From: an uncultured Candidatus Saccharibacteria bacterium
GTDB lineage: Bacteria; Patescibacteria; Saccharimonadia; Saccharimonadales; UBA10212
NCBI GenBank assembly: GCA_946478715.1
Contig: CAMLDA010000041.1
Span: forward strand, 1 to 5,847
Reading direction: 5' to 3'
DNA length: 5,847 bases
Below are positions 4,877 through 5,847 of this stretch, in pieces (positions within the stretch are counted from its first letter, which is position 1; each line of letters starts with the position of its first letter). A model generated the notes under the pieces. The model had not been told where the DNA came from. It made no database searches and saw nothing but the letters and a program-made list of their open reading frames with translations. The position numbers were made by a program, and so were the translations under genes.

Positions 4877-5590
4877 CTATTGATTAGCGGCGTTAGTTGT
4901 ATTACCGACGCCATCACTGGTGTTATTGGCGGTCGAAGCGCCTTCCAGCGCCTTTACGAGGTCTACCAAGGCCGCGCGGTAGGCTTTAAGCGTATCCCGG
5001 GTACTGCCTATGGCTGATTGGAAAGCGCTGACAGCGCTGGCTACATCGGGAGCGGTGCAGTCGATGCTTATATCTGTACTCTGAAGGGCAACGATACTTG
5101 CATCAGCGTTCGTCTGGGCGACGTCAGCGGCCGCTTTGAGCGCAGTGTAGTTGGTGACATCAAGCTGTTTGGCGGAATAGAAGTTCTGAACCTGGGTATA
5201 GATATTATCAAACACCTGCTTATGCTGTTTGGCCCAGCGCACGGAATTCGCCATCCGATTAGTAAGCGCGTTTTTGCGGGCCGTGCAGGACTTCTGGCGG
5301 GCTTCGGCGCTGTGCTGTTCCCGGGCCTGTTCGCGCTCCGTCCTGACTTTCTCCTTGGCCTGCAGGCGGAATTGTTCCGCCAGGTCATTACCGCTCTTTT
5401 CGGCTTCGGCTGAATCCTGCGTACTGTTATCCGCAGCCCCTGTCGAGTCCGTAGAGTCCGTAGAGTCCGTCGAGTTAGTTGAATTAGTATCGTCCGTGGT
5501 AGCCCGTGCCGCCGCGGGGGCCGCCATCGCCACTCCGCTGAATAACAGCACCGCGGCCAGGCTAAGTATGCTTCTTTTTAATCTATCCAT
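4877..5590 (-). CDS. Secreted helical protein of unknown function with DST/NST repeat
   Basis: A 237-residue exported protein. Residues 1-23 form a classical signal peptide (basic MDRLKR, hydrophobic core, AMA/AP cleavage site). A low-complexity linker (about 31-60) carries NST and DST tripeptides. A strongly charged helix, probably coiled coil (66-100), with many E, K, R and Q comes next. A helical domain (101-217) then holds the only two cysteines, C102 and C178, which could form a disulfide. The tail is Asn/Thr-rich. The frame is open well beyond the start and would overlap the 3' end of rsmA. ATG 5590 is preferred over ATG 5605 because the promoter -10 box (5601-5606) overlaps the latter. 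There is no SD, so the mRNA is probably nearly leaderless. It is followed at 13 bases by the small anchored protein gene. I know of no family with certainty, and there is no enzyme motif. Confidence 0.8.
   Translation of the reverse strand: MDRLKRSILSLAAVLLFSGVAMAAPAAARATTDDTNSTNSTDSTDSTDSTGAADNSTQDSAEAEKSGNDLAEQFRLQAKEKVRTEREQAREQHSAEARQKSCTARKNALTNRMANSVRWAKQHKQVFDNIYTQVQNFYSAKQLDVTNYTALKAAADVAQTNADASIVALQSTDISIDCTAPDVASAVSAFQSAIGSTRDTLKAYRAALVDLVKALEGASTANNTSDGVGNTTNAANQ
5442..5486 (-). repeat. Five tandem 9-bp units within the secreted-protein gene
   Basis: Units reading GTCGAGTCC, GTAGAGTCC, GTAGAGTCC, GTCGAGTTA and GTTGAATTA on the plus strand follow each other without gaps. The first three are nearly identical and the last two are diverged. 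On the coding strand they give the NST/DST tripeptide run at residues 35-50. Because the unit is a multiple of three, copy changes would lengthen or shorten the linker without a frameshift. Confidence 0.8.
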
Positions 5591-5600
5591 AGTAATTCTA

Positions 5601-5628
5601 ATCATAGTCTTGTGGCCGGTTTTGTAAA
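5601..5628 (-). promoter_or_regulatory. Promoter of the secreted-protein gene
   Basis: On the minus strand TTTACA (complement of 5623-5628), a 16-base spacer and TATGAT (complement of 5601-5606) form a good vegetative-type promoter that begins three bases after the rsmA stop codon. The -10 ends ten bases before ATG 5590, so the leader would be only about four or five bases. There is no terminator between rsmA and this promoter, so read-through from rsmA is also possible. Confidence 0.65.
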
Positions 5629-5630
5629 GC

Positions 5631-5847
5631 TTATGTTCTATAGGCTTCGTAAAGTTCATGCCAATCCTGCAGGCTGAGGTTCTGGGCTCGCAGGTCGCCG
5701 CTGATTCCGGCTTTTTGCAGCAGCTTATCGGCTTCTTCCCTGCCGATACGCAAACCCGCCGACAGGCTGCCCCGCAGTTTTTTGCGCCGTCCGGCGAACC
5801 CGGCTTTGACGACCCGGAAGAACAGCCGGCTGTCCAGCTCCCCAAAC
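5631..5847 (-). CDS. rsmA: 16S rRNA (adenine1518-N6/adenine1519-N6)-dimethyltransferase, C-terminal part
   Basis: The right edge cuts this gene; only the last 71 residues are visible, ending with TAA at 5631-5633. RsmA (KsgA) uses S-adenosylmethionine to dimethylate two adjacent adenines near the 3' end of 16S rRNA late in small-subunit assembly. The visible part is the C-terminal helical domain, with the hallmark FFRVVKAGFAGRRKKLRGSL (8-27; usual form F..AF.QRRKTLRNSL) and then LLQKAGISGDLRAQNLSLQDW, matching the conserved AGID..RRAE.LS segment. The catalytic Rossmann domain with the NLPY motif lies outside the window. The frame with this match differs from a longer overlapping open frame that continues the secreted-protein gene upstream, which is therefore not coding here. 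Confidence 0.9.
   Translation of the reverse strand, partial: FGELDSRLFFRVVKAGFAGRRKKLRGSLSAGLRIGREEADKLLQKAGISGDLRAQNLSLQDWHELYEAYRT

Noticed and set aside
5018..5627. Plus-strand open frames of 131-132 residues opposite the secreted protein
   Set aside because: They are antisense shadows; the opposite strand has a signal peptide, promoter and coherent helical protein.
4877..5845. A 322-residue start for the secreted protein, extending to the right edge
   Set aside because: The extra N-terminus overlaps rsmA, whose conserved C-terminal motifs are in a different frame. The signal peptide begins at 5590 and a promoter lies just before it.

Overview
The window looks like a compact, moderately GC-rich (roughly 50-55%) bacterial chromosome segment using the standard code. 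My best guess is a Patescibacteria/CPR lineage, most likely Candidatus Saccharibacteria. The reasons are the very short intergenic spaces, near-leaderless promoters beside classical Shine-Dalgarno (SD) starts, small anchored or secreted proteins of unknown family, and a variant GH3 protein with an N-terminal anchor. No single sequence feature proves this assignment. There is no sign of a CRISPR array, insertion sequence or prophage.

Layout, left to right. Bases 1-62 may hold the last codons of a plus-strand gene. Bases 63-437 have no convincing gene but are rich in secondary structure: a candidate structured RNA (97-242), a strong terminator hairpin that works in both directions (about 236-281), a second two-part hairpin (298-350), and a -10 box eight bases before the next start codon. 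Then on the plus strand come a DedA-family membrane protein (438-1037), a previously uncalled 46-residue membrane microprotein with a strong SD (1115-1255), and the tmRNA gene ssrA (1386-1787). The tmRNA has its own promoter, alanine-identity acceptor stem, encoded CCA, a putative 25-residue tag and a clear terminator. A membrane-anchored GH3-family protein follows (1859-3058).

A minus-strand PhnB-like VOC protein (3055-3459) converges on the GH3 gene so tightly that their stop codons overlap. It is divergent from a plus-strand HAD phosphatase of the YqeG/GEP4 type (3536-4069). Everything from 4114 to the right edge is on the minus strand. In transcription order it reads: the 3' end of rsmA/ksgA (5631-5847), a secreted helical protein with a DST/NST repeat (4877-5590), a small membrane-anchored protein apparently coupled to it (4594-4863), and a MarR-family regulator (4114-4518). 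The MarR promoter carries a perfect 8-8-8 inverted repeat over its -35 element.

Functionally there are three themes. One is housekeeping translation quality control (tmRNA, RsmA). The second is envelope and membrane maintenance (DedA transporter, possible PGP phosphatase, GH3). The third, and most interesting, is an uncharacterised exported two-gene unit with a probably autoregulated MarR repressor downstream. I could not assign the two exported proteins or the 46-residue protein to any known family by eye.
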